The notes beneath the pieces were generated by a model that saw only the letters and a list, made by a program, of their open reading frames with translations, had not been told where the DNA came from and searched no databases. Both the position numbers and the translations under genes were made by a program. A DNA stretch of 64,000 bases from Bacillota bacterium (GTDB taxonomy: Bacteria; Bacillota; Clostridia; Acetivibrionales; Acetivibrionaceae): NCBI GenBank assembly GCA_023398495.1, contig JAEWSG010000038.1, forward strand, positions 1 through 64,000. Reading direction: 5' to 3'. This document shows positions 1-7,839 of the stretch, in pieces (the stretch's first letter is position 1; every line of letters starts with the position of its first letter).

Positions 1-13
1 CTTTGATTGAAAT
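1..13 (+). repeat. tail of a degenerate CRISPR repeat
   Basis: The last nine bases (GATTGAAAT) match the end of the CRISPR repeat, and the 34-nt distance to the first full repeat equals a normal spacer. Two of the 13 visible bases differ from the consensus, so this copy is degenerate or has mutated. The rest lies outside the window, so the array continues to the left. Confidence 0.6.
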
Positions 14-47
14 CTTTTAAATATGATTTTAGTTTTGACGTCATCCA

Positions 48-761
48 GTCGCTCTCTTTACAGGGAGCGTGGATTGAAATTTGACAGGACAAAAAGAAAT
101 AAATCTTATGGACCCTAAGTCGCTCTCTTTACAGGGAGCGTGGATTGAAATTGGATTGTCGGGATATAACAAAACCATAAATTTTTGTCGCTCTCTTTAC
201 AGGGAGCGTGGATTGAAATACGCATGAGTATACATTTAAGGGAGAATACAGAGTCGCTCTCTTTACAGGGAGCGTGGATTGAAATTGTGAGAATACCGCA
301 ACATGAAGGTGATGTACTTGTCGCTCTCTTTACAGGGAGCGTGGATTGAAATTTGGTCTGATATTGTAACTAACGTAGAAAATATGATGTCGCTCTCTTT
401 ACAGGGAGCGTGGATTGAAATATTAGGTACGACTTTAAGTTTCCAAGAAGGAAGTCAGTCGCTCTCTTTACAGGGAGCGTGGATTGAAATACTATGTCAT
501 TTTCAATTGTACGAAGGAAAGTATTGTCGCTCTCTTTACAGGGAGCGTGGATTGAAATTATACAATTGATGTTTATTTTCAGATGAAAGATTGTCGCTCT
601 CTTTACAGGGAGCGTGGATTGAAATATACTCAGACTGTCGTTTTAAAACAATATCAGAATGTCGCTCTCTTTACAGGGAGCGTGGATTGAAATTTTTCTA
701 GTAAATTCCTTAAAAGTCTTTGTTCTGCGTCGCTCTCTTTACAGGGAGCGTGGATTGAAAT
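48..761 (+). CRISPR. CRISPR array, type I-C-like, 11 repeats
   Basis: Eleven identical 33-bp repeats start at 48, 119, 187, 253, 320, 389, 458, 526, 593, 661 and 729, separated by unique spacers of 33 to 38 nt. Each begins GTCGCTCTC and ends GTGGATTGAAAT. The inner halves CGCTCTCT and AGGGAGCG can pair around a UUAC loop, with one U-G wobble. The hairpin and the GTGGATTGAAA tail are typical of subtype I-C arrays. That tail orientation implies transcription along the plus strand, with the leader and any cas genes to the left, outside the window. The last repeat is perfect, which is unusual for a distal end; a degenerate copy lies 2 kb downstream at 2728. Confidence 0.97.
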
Positions 762-794
762 GTGCTACCCGACACACTATAGACAAGTTTGTTC

Positions 795-822
795 TTGCAC
801 AAATCCTTCAATGTGATAAAAT
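795..822 (+). promoter_or_regulatory. candidate promoter for the toxin-immunity pair
   Basis: TTGCAC at 795-800 and TAAAAT at 817-822 are 16 nt apart. A TG one base upstream of the -10 makes it an extended -10. It sits between the last CRISPR repeat and the toxin start at 860, so the pair could be transcribed independently of the array. It was judged by eye only. Confidence 0.45.
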
Positions 823-859
823 GTCAATGACTTTTAATTGCAGAAATGGGGGTCTATAG

Positions 860-1909
860 ATGTTATACAAAGTCACAATCTCAGGCGGCACTGTATTGGA
901 AAAATGTGTACAACACGTAGCGTTCAATGTAGATATATGTAGCGGCAGAAAAACTACACCAAGAAACTCAATATTGATTACGGGACAGATTGATGCCGAA
1001 GAAGATACTGTAGGACTTTATCAATGGGCGTTAATATCTGGAGCAAATGCGGATTGTTATAAAGAAGTTACCGTCGAGCAATATCAAAATAATCTATTGG
1101 TGAGAAAGGTTAGTTTTAACAAGGCATTTGTGGTAGATTATTCAGAAAACTATTCGAACTGCGCAGGAGTTGGAACATTTACACTTTATATAAGTCAATT
1201 TTTCGCAAAGGAAATTGAAGTAACAAGTGAAGAGACTAATGCCACAAGTAATGCAATAACTGAAGTTGCCAACACAATGGAGGAACCAGTTGAAGCAGTT
1301 CAGCAAAAAGTAGCATTACTAAGCCCATCTTTAAACTTAACTAAAAAGAACACGAATATTACTGATAAACTTGCCAAAATGAAAGAAATGCAAGATAATG
1401 GTAGTATAAGCCCTCCATTAACAACAGTAAAGTATGGAGAACAGTTTACTAAAAAAGAGGGTAAAAAAGTTCTAAAACCCAATGTTACATATACAACTCC
1501 AGAAGGATATACATACAAAACTGACAGTCTGAGTCGCATAACAAGTGCTGAAGGCACACTGGAATTAGGTGATGGAAAAAGAAATGCTTATGCACAAAAG
1601 ACAGTCGGACGTGATGATAGACTAAAAGATGATGACGGTGGTCATTTAATAGCAACAATATTTAAAGGCTCTGGCAACTTTGATAATTTAGTACCCATGA
1701 ATGGAAACTTAAACAAAGGTGAATGGAAGAAACTTGAGAATGATTGGGCTAAAGCATTAAAATTTACACCTCCCAAAGATGTGAAAGTTAAAATAACACC
1801 TATATATGAAGGCAATTCACAACGCCCTACGAAGTTTAGAATTGAACAAAAAATCGGAAACAGAAAACCAGAAACAAGAACTTTAAAGAATGGACCAGGA
1901 GGGAAATAA
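860..1909 (+). CDS. DNA/RNA non-specific endonuclease toxin (NUC/Endonuclea_NS_2 type)
   Basis: A 349-residue polymorphic-toxin-like protein. The C-terminal part (about residues 215-320) carries the Endonuclea_NS_2 signature: DDGGHLIA with the putative catalytic His at 262, followed by NLVPMN and a downstream LNKGEW-KKLEN stretch. These are the hallmarks of the nuclease domain of Bacillus YeeF-type toxins, which degrade DNA and RNA. No LXG domain or signal peptide is visible. Instead residues 1-115 form a compact, beta-rich-looking domain that loosely resembles Hcp-like tube proteins; that resemblance is weak and inferred. Residues about 120-215 look like a linker. The start at 860 is preceded by TGGGGGT with good spacing. 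The next gene, whose ribosome site overlaps the end of this one, encodes the matching immunity family, which supports the toxin call. Confidence 0.85.
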   Translation: MLYKVTISGGTVLEKCVQHVAFNVDICSGRKTTPRNSILITGQIDAEEDTVGLYQWALISGANADCYKEVTVEQYQNNLLVRKVSFNKAFVVDYSENYSNCAGVGTFTLYISQFFAKEIEVTSEETNATSNAITEVANTMEEPVEAVQQKVALLSPSLNLTKKNTNITDKLAKMKEMQDNGSISPPLTTVKYGEQFTKKEGKKVLKPNVTYTTPEGYTYKTDSLSRITSAEGTLELGDGKRNAYAQKTVGRDDRLKDDDGGHLIATIFKGSGNFDNLVPMNGNLNKGEWKKLENDWAKALKFTPPKDVKVKITPIYEGNSQRPTKFRIEQKIGNRKPETRTLKNGPGGK

Positions 1910-1910
1910 A

Positions 1911-2390
1911 ATGGAAGAAAGATTAAATCAAATTTATAATAAAATCGCAAATACTTTAAATGAAACCATACCAGAACAATGGGACAAAGTTTTTCTGTAT
2001 GGAGAAATTAATGAAGATATGCAGACGGCATTCTTTAATTATTATCCCAAAGGTAGTAATGAATCGGTATATGGTCATGACGTTACAGAATTGTTTGAAA
2101 TAACAGAAGAAGAATTTACTAATCAATGGGATAAGCTGGTAGCTAATTTAGAAGAACTTTGGAATGAGTTTAAAAATAACGGTCAGGAAGTATGGACTAA
2201 TCTGACGTTCATACTAGAAAGCACAGGAAAATTTAAAATTGATTATGACTACACAGACCTTTCCGAAGCAAGCCCGTCTGAAGGACATTTAATTTGGGAT
2301 TATAAGTATTTAGGCGTTATGCCTGTAGATGAAGATGATAAGCTGATTGTTGAGGAATATATTAAGAAAAATCAGGACAAGGTTATATAA
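1911..2390 (+). CDS. YezG-family immunity protein (DUF600)
   Basis: A 159-residue acidic protein beginning MEERLNQIYNKIA, with PEQWDKVFLYGEI near residue 25 and EVWTNLTFILESTGKF with a following DYDY near residues 100-120. These features match the YezG family, the cognate immunity proteins of YeeF-type nuclease toxins. It presumably binds and blocks the nuclease encoded just upstream. The ATG at 1911 is chosen because AGGAGGG at 1897-1903, inside the last toxin codons, is ideally spaced; an in-frame start at 1890 would lie inside that site's coding context. Two bases separate the toxin stop from this start, so the genes are probably translationally coupled. Confidence 0.88.
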   Translation: MEERLNQIYNKIANTLNETIPEQWDKVFLYGEINEDMQTAFFNYYPKGSNESVYGHDVTELFEITEEEFTNQWDKLVANLEELWNEFKNNGQEVWTNLTFILESTGKFKIDYDYTDLSEASPSEGHLIWDYKYLGVMPVDEDDKLIVEEYIKKNQDKVI

Positions 2391-2482
2391 GTACAATTAT
2401 TATAATGAGGGAAGTGCGGCGTCTTTTCTGTCTGAGTAATATTGGATTGAATATTATTGGAATGACAGTAATTAAGAAAAGA

Positions 2483-2522
2483 ATATAATCACCCCGCATT
2501 GCACCATGCAGGGTGATTATAT
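2483..2522 (+). terminator. terminator-like hairpin after the immunity gene
   Basis: A 12-bp perfect stem, ATATAATCACCC pairing with GGGTGATTATAT, extended inside by GCAT/ATGC. It is followed only by a short T-run (ATTTAAAT), so it may be bidirectional or a weak intrinsic terminator. Confidence 0.6.
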
Positions 2523-2543
2523 TTAAATAAAACGTTTTGGTTA

Positions 2544-2672
2544 TTATATTACACTAGTTTTTATGCCACGATATTTGCTTTCCATTCCTCTATTTTTTTC
2601 CGATATATAGCTACTCCATGCAGTAGAAGTAGGCACATTATTTAATTCAACACAAGAATTAAATAATTCCAT
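2544..2672 (-). pseudogene. short coding-like remnant, unrecognised
   Basis: The minus strand has a 42-codon open stretch from ATG at 2672 to TAA at 2544 with plausible codon use, and a peptide rich in ordinary residues (starts MELFNSCVEL, ends GIKTSVI). The same frame stays open a little upstream to a stop just before the orphan CRISPR repeat. No ribosome site is evident and I do not recognise a family. It may be the 3' end of a gene lost when this region was rearranged. Confidence 0.25.
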
Positions 2673-2727
2673 AATATCAGTATGTTTTAATATCCATATT
2701 TTTAATGGTTTCTAATATTGAAATCAT

Positions 2728-2760
2728 GTCGCTCTCTTTACAATGAGCGTTATATCTTGA
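2728..2760 (+). repeat. orphan degenerate CRISPR repeat
   Basis: The first 16 bases (GTCGCTCTCTTTACAA, one mismatch at the end) and the GAGCGT block match the array repeat at 48-761; the 3' third is degraded. The CGCTC/GAGCG stem is preserved. It lies 1966 bp past the last array repeat with no companion. A degenerate copy is what one expects at the distal end of an array, so it probably marks the original end. Confidence 0.75.
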
Positions 2761-2842
2761 AGTTTTAATTTGTGGTATAATATAGTGGACATCTACAATG
2801 TTTACCATTTAGAATTTATGATTTTTTTTGAATTTACTGTTG

Positions 2843-2871
2843 TTGACAAAAGTAGCTGGTGGTGATACAAT
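2843..2871 (+). promoter_or_regulatory. trp operon promoter
   Basis: A perfect TTGACA at 2843-2848 and TACAAT at 2866-2871, spaced 17 nt, lie immediately upstream of the T-box leader. The expected start of transcription is near 2878. Confidence 0.85.
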
Positions 2872-2877
2872 TTACTT

Positions 2878-3148
2878 AATAGTTTAAACCTGTGATCAAG
2901 AGTAGTAAGAATGATTGTATGTATAAGAGAGCCGCTAGATGCTGAAAATGCGGTTACAAGGATTGTTCTGAATGGACTTGTGAGGGAAGCTCCGAATTTA
3001 TGTATAGTAGGTGCTTACGGGAACCCTGTCCGTTATCAGTAGGGTGTATATGTTAGTATACAAAAGGAGTGGACGATTTATCGTCAAATTGGGTGGTACC
3101 GCAGAAGTTAAGTCTTTTGTCCCTGGTGTAGGGATGGAGGCTTTTTTT
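2878..3148 (+). promoter_or_regulatory. T-box riboswitch, tryptophan-specific
   Basis: The leader contains the conserved T-box core TGGGTGGTACCGC at 3090-3102, which pairs with the acceptor end of uncharged tRNA in the antiterminator. After it comes an intrinsic terminator: a stem from GTCTTTTGTCCCT (3112-3124) with AGGGATGGAGGC (3130-3141), then seven T. A Stem I-like region with an AGTAG motif and an apical hairpin (GCCGC...GCGGT) precedes it. The candidate specifier is TGG at 2973-2975 in the context GAATGGAC, matching Trp codon recognition and the downstream trp genes. Uncharged tRNA-Trp should promote read-through. Confidence 0.93.
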
Positions 3149-3229
3149 ATTTTGTAGATTTGTCGACGAGTTTATAGAAATTAGAGGGTTCAGGTGTAAC
3201 AGGATTTTTATGAAAGTGGGGGGATGAAC

Positions 3230-4414
3230 ATGTCGAAAGGTAGATTTGGAATCCATGGCGGGCAGTATATTCCGGAAACATTGATGAATGCCGTAATCGA
3301 GCTTGAAGAGGCATATAATCGATTTAAAAATGATCCGGAATTTGTAGGGGAGTTAAATGAACTGCTTAATAATTATGCAGATCGTCCATCATTGCTTTAT
3401 TATGCTGAAAAGATGACTGAAGAATTAGGTGGTGCTAAGATATATCTCAAAAGAGAGGATTTGAATCACACTGGTTCACACAAGATCAACAATGTGTTAG
3501 GTCAGGTACTCCTTGCAAAACGCATGGGCAAGACCCGTGTTATTGCAGAGACAGGTGCAGGTCAGCATGGAGTTGCTACTGCAACTGCGGCTGCACTGAT
3601 GGGTTTGGAATGTGAGATATTTATGGGGAAGGAAGACACAGAGCGCCAGGCACTTAATGTTTTCCGTATGGAGCTTTTAGGATCAAAAGTGCATGCAGTT
3701 ACGAGCGGTACCCAAACGCTGAAGGATGCAGTAAATGAGACAATGCGTGAGTGGACGCAGAGAGTTAGTGACACCCATTATGTGCTTGGATCTGTAATGG
3801 GACCTCATCCATTTCCGACAATAGTACGTGATTTTCAGAGTATAATAGGGCGTGAAGTCAAACAGCAGATTATTGCGAAGGAAGGAAGATTGCCAGATGC
3901 AGTATTGGCTTGTGTTGGAGGCGGAAGTAACGCGATGGGAGTGTTCTATGAATTTATAGGAGATAAAAGTGTCAGGTTGATTGGTTGTGAAGCAGCAGGT
4001 CATGGTGTTGATACCGACAAAAATGCTGCAACTATTGCAACAGGAACGGTGGGCATATTCCACGGAATGAAGTCTTACTTCTGCCAGGATGAGTACGGAC
4101 AGATTGCACCTGTTTATTCCATATCTGCAGGTCTTGACTACCCTGGTATAGGACCGGAACATGCAAACCTGCATGATATGGGCAGAGCTGAATATGTACC
4201 GGTTACTGATGATGAAGCAGTGCAGGCGTTTGAATATCTTTCACGCTGTGAAGGAATTATTCCTGCAATAGAAAGTTCACACGCTGTTGCACATGCAAGA
4301 AAGATCGCACCCACTATGGGTAAGGAGAAAATTATTGTAATCAATTTGTCAGGAAGAGGAGATAAAGATGTTGCTGCAATAGCACGTTACAGGGGGGTGA
4401 AGATCTATGAATAA
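3230..4414 (+). CDS. trpB: tryptophan synthase beta chain
   Basis: This 394-residue PLP enzyme condenses indole with L-serine to give tryptophan. It starts [18 protein letters not shown], as in the trpB1 family. It has the PLP-lysine motif HTGSHKINN near residue 85, the tunnel/active-site Glu region ETGAGQHG, and the phosphate-binding GGGSNAMG near 230. Length is normal. An ATG at 3224 is also in frame, but the GTGGGGGG run at 3216-3223 is correctly spaced only for the ATG at 3230. It is the first gene after the T-box terminator, and its last 8 bases overlap trpA. Confidence 0.97.
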   Translation: MSKGRFGIHGGQYIPETLMNAVIELEEAYNRFKNDPEFVGELNELLNNYADRPSLLYYAEKMTEELGGAKIYLKREDLNHTGSHKINNVLGQVLLAKRMGKTRVIAETGAGQHGVATATAAALMGLECEIFMGKEDTERQALNVFRMELLGSKVHAVTSGTQTLKDAVNETMREWTQRVSDTHYVLGSVMGPHPFPTIVRDFQSIIGREVKQQIIAKEGRLPDAVLACVGGGSNAMGVFYEFIGDKSVRLIGCEAAGHGVDTDKNAATIATGTVGIFHGMKSYFCQDEYGQIAPVYSISAGLDYPGIGPEHANLHDMGRAEYVPVTDDEAVQAFEYLSRCEGIIPAIESSHAVAHARKIAPTMGKEKIIVINLSGRGDKDVAAIARYRGVKIYE

Positions 4415-5177
4415 GCTTAAACAGGCTTTTAACCATGGTAAAGCTTTTATACCATTTATAACAGCGGGAGATCCGTCGCTTGAAATAACTGAACAGTTGA
4501 TACTTAAGATGGCTGAGGCCGGTGCAGATCTGATTGAAATAGGTATACCTTTTTCTGACCCAGTAGCAGAAGGGCCGGTGATTCAAGAGGCTGATAGTAG
4601 GTCACTTGCGGCTGGGACAACGACCGACAAAATATTTGATATGATGAGAAATGTACGTAAGGTATGCAATATACCTATAGCATTTATGACTTATGCAAAT
4701 CCAATCTTTACTTACGGAACTGAAAAATTCATGAAAAATTGTCAGGAAACTGGAGTAGATGCCGTTATTGTACCGGATATTCCATACGAAGAAAAGGAAG
4801 AACTCATTCCTTTCTGCACAAAATATGATGTTTCTTTTATATCAATGATAGCTCCAACTTCGAATCAACGCATCAGAATGATAGCTCGTGAAGCGAAAGG
4901 ATTCCTTTACTGTGTTTCATCTATGGGTGTGACAGGTGTGAGAAATGATATAGGCAGTAATGCTGCGGAGATGATAAAACTTGCCAAGGAAGTAAAAGAT
5001 ATACCCTGTGCTATTGGCTTTGGTATATCAAACCCTGAACAGGCTGCTGCTATGAGCAAAATTTCTGATGGCGTAATTGTTGGAAGTGCTATTGTAAAAA
5101 TCGTTGCAAAATACGGGTCGGAATGCGTACCTCATGTAGTTGAATATGTTAAGAGTATGAAAAATGCAATAAAATAG
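4407..5177 (+). CDS. trpA: tryptophan synthase alpha chain
   Basis: This 256-residue TIM barrel cleaves indole-3-glycerol phosphate to indole, which is channelled to TrpB. The catalytic Glu lies in [11 protein letters not shown] near residue 47. The residue equivalent to the second catalytic acid is Glu rather than Asp (PVAEGP), a variant common in this lineage. Phosphate-binding signatures GFGIS and GVIVGSAIV are near residues 205-230. The ATG lies 8 bases inside trpB, with a GGGGGTG site upstream, so coupled translation in an alpha-beta complex is likely. Confidence 0.96.
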   Translation: MNKLKQAFNHGKAFIPFITAGDPSLEITEQLILKMAEAGADLIEIGIPFSDPVAEGPVIQEADSRSLAAGTTTDKIFDMMRNVRKVCNIPIAFMTYANPIFTYGTEKFMKNCQETGVDAVIVPDIPYEEKEELIPFCTKYDVSFISMIAPTSNQRIRMIAREAKGFLYCVSSMGVTGVRNDIGSNAAEMIKLAKEVKDIPCAIGFGISNPEQAAAMSKISDGVIVGSAIVKIVAKYGSECVPHVVEYVKSMKNAIK

Positions 5178-5205
5178 AAGAGTTTAATAAATCTATGGTA
5201 TATAT

Positions 5206-5305
5206 AAATCACGAAAATGATTATACATTGGAAAATTCGATTCTCGTGATATGTATTAAGGAGATTGAAGCACGATGTAAAATCTTTATTGCGTTCAATA
5301 TAGAT
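5206..5305 (+). repeat. about 100-nt dispersed two-hairpin element, copy 1
   Basis: This trpA-trpD gap sequence is closely matched by 24254-24354 upstream of selD. Both can form two hairpins: the first closes ATCACGA with TCGTGAT, the second ATTGAAGCACGAT with ATTGCGTTCAAT. The second stem differs between copies with partly compensating changes. It ends just before the trpD ribosome site. It may be a structured RNA or a miniature mobile element; no known riboswitch class was recognised. Confidence 0.75.
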
Positions 5306-5325
5306 TGAGATGAGGAGAGATTAGA

Positions 5326-6357
5326 ATGGTTAAAAATGTATTGAAGAAACTGACAGAGAGAGAGGACTTAACAGCTGAAGAGGCATATAGTCTGATTGTT
5401 GCAATTAAAAATGACGAGCTTAGTGAAGTTCAGATTGCAGGTTTTCAGGTAGCACTTTTAATGAAGGGACCAACCTTGACAGAGATTACAGCCATTGCTA
5501 AAGCTATGCGTGACAATTGTATACAAATATCTCCGAAAGTGGATGACGAACTTATGGATACATGCGGCACAGGTGGCGGTTTGAGTACATTTAATATATC
5601 CACTTCAGTTGCTTTTGTAGCTGCAGCAGCAGGTATTCCTGTAGCAAAGCATGGAAGCCGTTCAATATCAAGTCTTTCTGGAAGTGCTGACGTACTGGAG
5701 GCACTGGGGATAGAAATCAACCAAAGTCCAAAAGGTGTCGAAAAACTAATTGAAGATATAGGTATTGCATTTCTTTATGCACCTCTATTTCACCCTGTTA
5801 TGGGCAAGGTGCTTCCACCCGAAAAGGATCTGGGAATTAAAACTATATTCTACACAATAATAGGGCCATTAATTAACCCGTCTAAAGCAAGCAGACATGT
5901 TATGGGGATTTATAAGCCCGAACTTTTAGATACAGTTGCACATGTTGCAGCATCAGTAGGCTATACAAGAGGACTGTTTGTACATGGTCTTGATGGTCTC
6001 GATGAAATTTCTCTTTTAGGCAAAACCAGAGTGAATGAGCTTAATAATGGTAAGATTACGACTTATGAAATAGCACCGGAAGATTTTGGCTTGTCCCGTT
6101 GTACTCTTGAAGAAATAGCTACAGGAACCCCCGAGGAAAACGCTGTCATGATCAGAAATGTTTTTTCTGGAAAAGATCAGGGACCCCGTAGAAATGCAGT
6201 TGTGTTGAATGCGGCTGGTGCTTTAATGATAGGAAATAAAGCGGATTCCTTCAAGGAAGGAATTAAGCTTGCCAATGAAATTATTGACAGTGGAGCTGCC
6301 CAGAATAAACTCAATCAACTCAAAGTTGCATCACATGACTATAGAACGGTGGTATAA
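5326..6357 (+). CDS. trpD: anthranilate phosphoribosyltransferase
   Basis: A 343-residue enzyme transferring phosphoribose from PRPP to anthranilate. Class signatures are DTCGTGGGLSTFNIST near residue 82 (PRPP-binding glycine loop), KHGSRSISS near 110, and the helical N-terminal domain. The ATG at 5326 follows GAGGAGAG. It is separated from trpA by 148 nt containing the repeat element at 5206-5305, and lies 6 nt before trpC. The glutamine amidotransferase partner TrpG is not fused and does not occur in the window. Confidence 0.96.
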   Translation: MVKNVLKKLTEREDLTAEEAYSLIVAIKNDELSEVQIAGFQVALLMKGPTLTEITAIAKAMRDNCIQISPKVDDELMDTCGTGGGLSTFNISTSVAFVAAAAGIPVAKHGSRSISSLSGSADVLEALGIEINQSPKGVEKLIEDIGIAFLYAPLFHPVMGKVLPPEKDLGIKTIFYTIIGPLINPSKASRHVMGIYKPELLDTVAHVAASVGYTRGLFVHGLDGLDEISLLGKTRVNELNNGKITTYEIAPEDFGLSRCTLEEIATGTPEENAVMIRNVFSGKDQGPRRNAVVLNAAGALMIGNKADSFKEGIKLANEIIDSGAAQNKLNQLKVASHDYRTVV

Positions 6358-6363
6358 AGGAAA

Positions 6364-7089
6364 ATGAGAAAACTATATGGCAGTGGGAAGAAAAGTGCTA
6401 AATGTTCATCGGCACTTTGGAATAAGAAAAGCACAGGATTAATTCCAGTTATAACAGATATCAAATGCAAGTCACCCGGTGAAGGTGACTTGCTTATGGG
6501 ACGGGATCCTGTTGCAATTGCCAGTGCTTTCAATGCAGCAGGTGTGCCTGTTATTTCAGTTGTAACTGAAGCAGAACACTACGGTGGTTCGCCAAAACTT
6601 CTATATAGTATTGCGAAGGCAGTTTCAGTGCCTGTTTTACGCAAAGATTTTATTTCTACTCGGGAACAATTGCTCGAGAGTGTTGAAATAGGTGCTTCAG
6701 GTGTTCTGTTAATAGCATCAATGCTGAAAAAAGATCAGCTCATTACACTTGTTGAAGAGGCATATAAGCTGGGATTAGAGCCTTTGGTTGAAACCCACAG
6801 TCAGGAGGAAATAATGTCTGTCAGGGATCTGGAGCTGACTTTCTTAGGTATTAACAACCGGAATATAGTTGAATTTGAAACAGACGACGGAAGTGTCAAT
6901 ACCACTGAAAATCTGGCAGCCATGGTCCCGCCTGGAGCCTTGCTGGTGAGTGAAAGTTCTATTTCCTCAAAAGAAGATGTGTCACGTGCTATAGCAGCAG
7001 GCGCTCATGCAGTTCTTGTGGGTACGGCAATCCTTAAGGCAAAGGATCCTGTGGGAATGTATATGAATTTAAGTGGGCATGCGAGGTAA
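6364..7089 (+). CDS. trpC: indole-3-glycerol phosphate synthase
   Basis: A 241-residue TIM barrel converting CdRP to indole-3-glycerol phosphate. Visible motifs are IPVITDIKCKSPGEG near residue 28 (catalytic Lys in the KxKSPS-like segment), VLRKDFI near 95, LIASML, FLGINNRN near 165, and SESSI and AVLVGTAIL near the end. The N-terminus is about 15-20 residues shorter than many homologues. The ATG at 6364 follows AAAGG. It sits between trpD and trpF in one transcription unit. Confidence 0.94.
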   Translation: MRKLYGSGKKSAKCSSALWNKKSTGLIPVITDIKCKSPGEGDLLMGRDPVAIASAFNAAGVPVISVVTEAEHYGGSPKLLYSIAKAVSVPVLRKDFISTREQLLESVEIGASGVLLIASMLKKDQLITLVEEAYKLGLEPLVETHSQEEIMSVRDLELTFLGINNRNIVEFETDDGSVNTTENLAAMVPPGALLVSESSISSKEDVSRAIAAGAHAVLVGTAILKAKDPVGMYMNLSGHAR

Positions 7090-7093
7090 AACA

Positions 7094-7768
7094 ATGACAC
7101 GAGTTAAGATATGCGGATTGATGAAGCACGAAGATGTGAATTTTTGTGTACAGGCGGGGGTTCACATGCTTGGGTTTGTGGTTGAATATCCAGTGTATGT
7201 GCCGTGGAACCTGAAGGTGAGAGATGCCCGTGAACTTATAGAGCAGGTTCCGCCCTTTGTAAGCACATGCGTAGTAACAGGGGGAGAAGTAAAAAAAATA
7301 CTGGATATGGTGAATAAAACCTGTCCTGATGTTGTGCAACTTCATTATAAAGAAACACTTAAGGATGTTGAAGAAATTTCGAAGCAGCTAAAACCCAAGG
7401 GAATCAAAGTAATAAAGGCTTTGCGAATGGATAGCATGGGCAATTGTGATTTTGAGATTACCGACCCCGTTATTGCTGTGAGGGAGCTTTTGAAAACAGG
7501 GGTATCAGCGATTCTGGTGGATTCATACACTTCTTCAATGCCTGGTGGAACTGGCGTTGCCGTGGATTTATCTATATTTGAGGCTGTTAAGAAGGAGAGC
7601 ACTGTACCTGTCATACTTGCAGGAGGGCTGAATGCAGATAATATTTCTAGAGTTGTTCAGCAGGTAAATCCTTATGCAGTAGATGTATTGACTGGTGTTG
7701 AAGATAAACCGAATCAAAAGAATTACGAAAAAATCGAGAAATTAATTAAAAACGTCTTACATATATAA
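7094..7768 (+). CDS. trpF: phosphoribosylanthranilate isomerase
   Basis: A 224-residue TIM barrel isomerising phosphoribosylanthranilate to CdRP. It starts MTRVKICGLMKHEDV with the catalytic Cys in KICGL, then VQLH near residue 85, VDSYTSSMPGGTG near 145 and ILAGGLNADN near 175, all family signatures. The segment after the first strand (EYPVYVPW) and the C-terminal GVE region are more divergent than usual. The ATG at 7094 is preferred to one at 7073, which would run into trpC; GCGAGGTAA is the likely ribosome site. It is the last trp gene here; trpE and trpG must lie elsewhere. Confidence 0.9.
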   Translation: MTRVKICGLMKHEDVNFCVQAGVHMLGFVVEYPVYVPWNLKVRDARELIEQVPPFVSTCVVTGGEVKKILDMVNKTCPDVVQLHYKETLKDVEEISKQLKPKGIKVIKALRMDSMGNCDFEITDPVIAVRELLKTGVSAILVDSYTSSMPGGTGVAVDLSIFEAVKKESTVPVILAGGLNADNISRVVQQVNPYAVDVLTGVEDKPNQKNYEKIEKLIKNVLHI

Positions 7769-7797
7769 TAATTCTGTTGAAAGACTCTAAATTCATA

Positions 7798-7829
7798 TTT
7801 CATATTGAGTGCATTTTTTCATATTGAGT
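7798..7829 (+). repeat. short direct repeat after trpF
   Basis: TTTCATATTGAGT occurs at 7798-7810 and again at 7817-7829, just upstream of the damaged start of the next gene. It may be a footprint of the deletion that removed the signal-peptide region, or an operator. Confidence 0.4.
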
Positions 7830-7839
7830 CATATTATGA

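Larger units (their letters stand above)
2391..2842. other. intergenic region between the immunity gene and the trp promoter
   Basis: It holds a strong hairpin at 2483-2522, a short minus-strand coding remnant at 2544-2672, and a lone degenerate CRISPR repeat at 2728-2760, each listed separately. I see nothing recognisable in the remaining bases. Confidence 0.7.

Noticed and set aside
48..761. Self-targeting spacers matching this window
   Set aside because: I noticed no obvious match by eye; a proper alignment of each spacer to the genome would be needed to claim one.
303..859. Open frames translating to repeated SLSLQGAWIEI peptides
   Set aside because: They are translations of the CRISPR repeats (33 bp is divisible by three) and contain no real gene.
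1300..1950. Antisense frames over the toxin gene
   Set aside because: No ribosome sites or family features; the plus strand carries the nuclease motif and immunity gene.
3683..4344. Antisense frames over trpB, up to 163 codons
   Set aside because: Fully contained in a conserved gene on the other strand, with no protein-like features.
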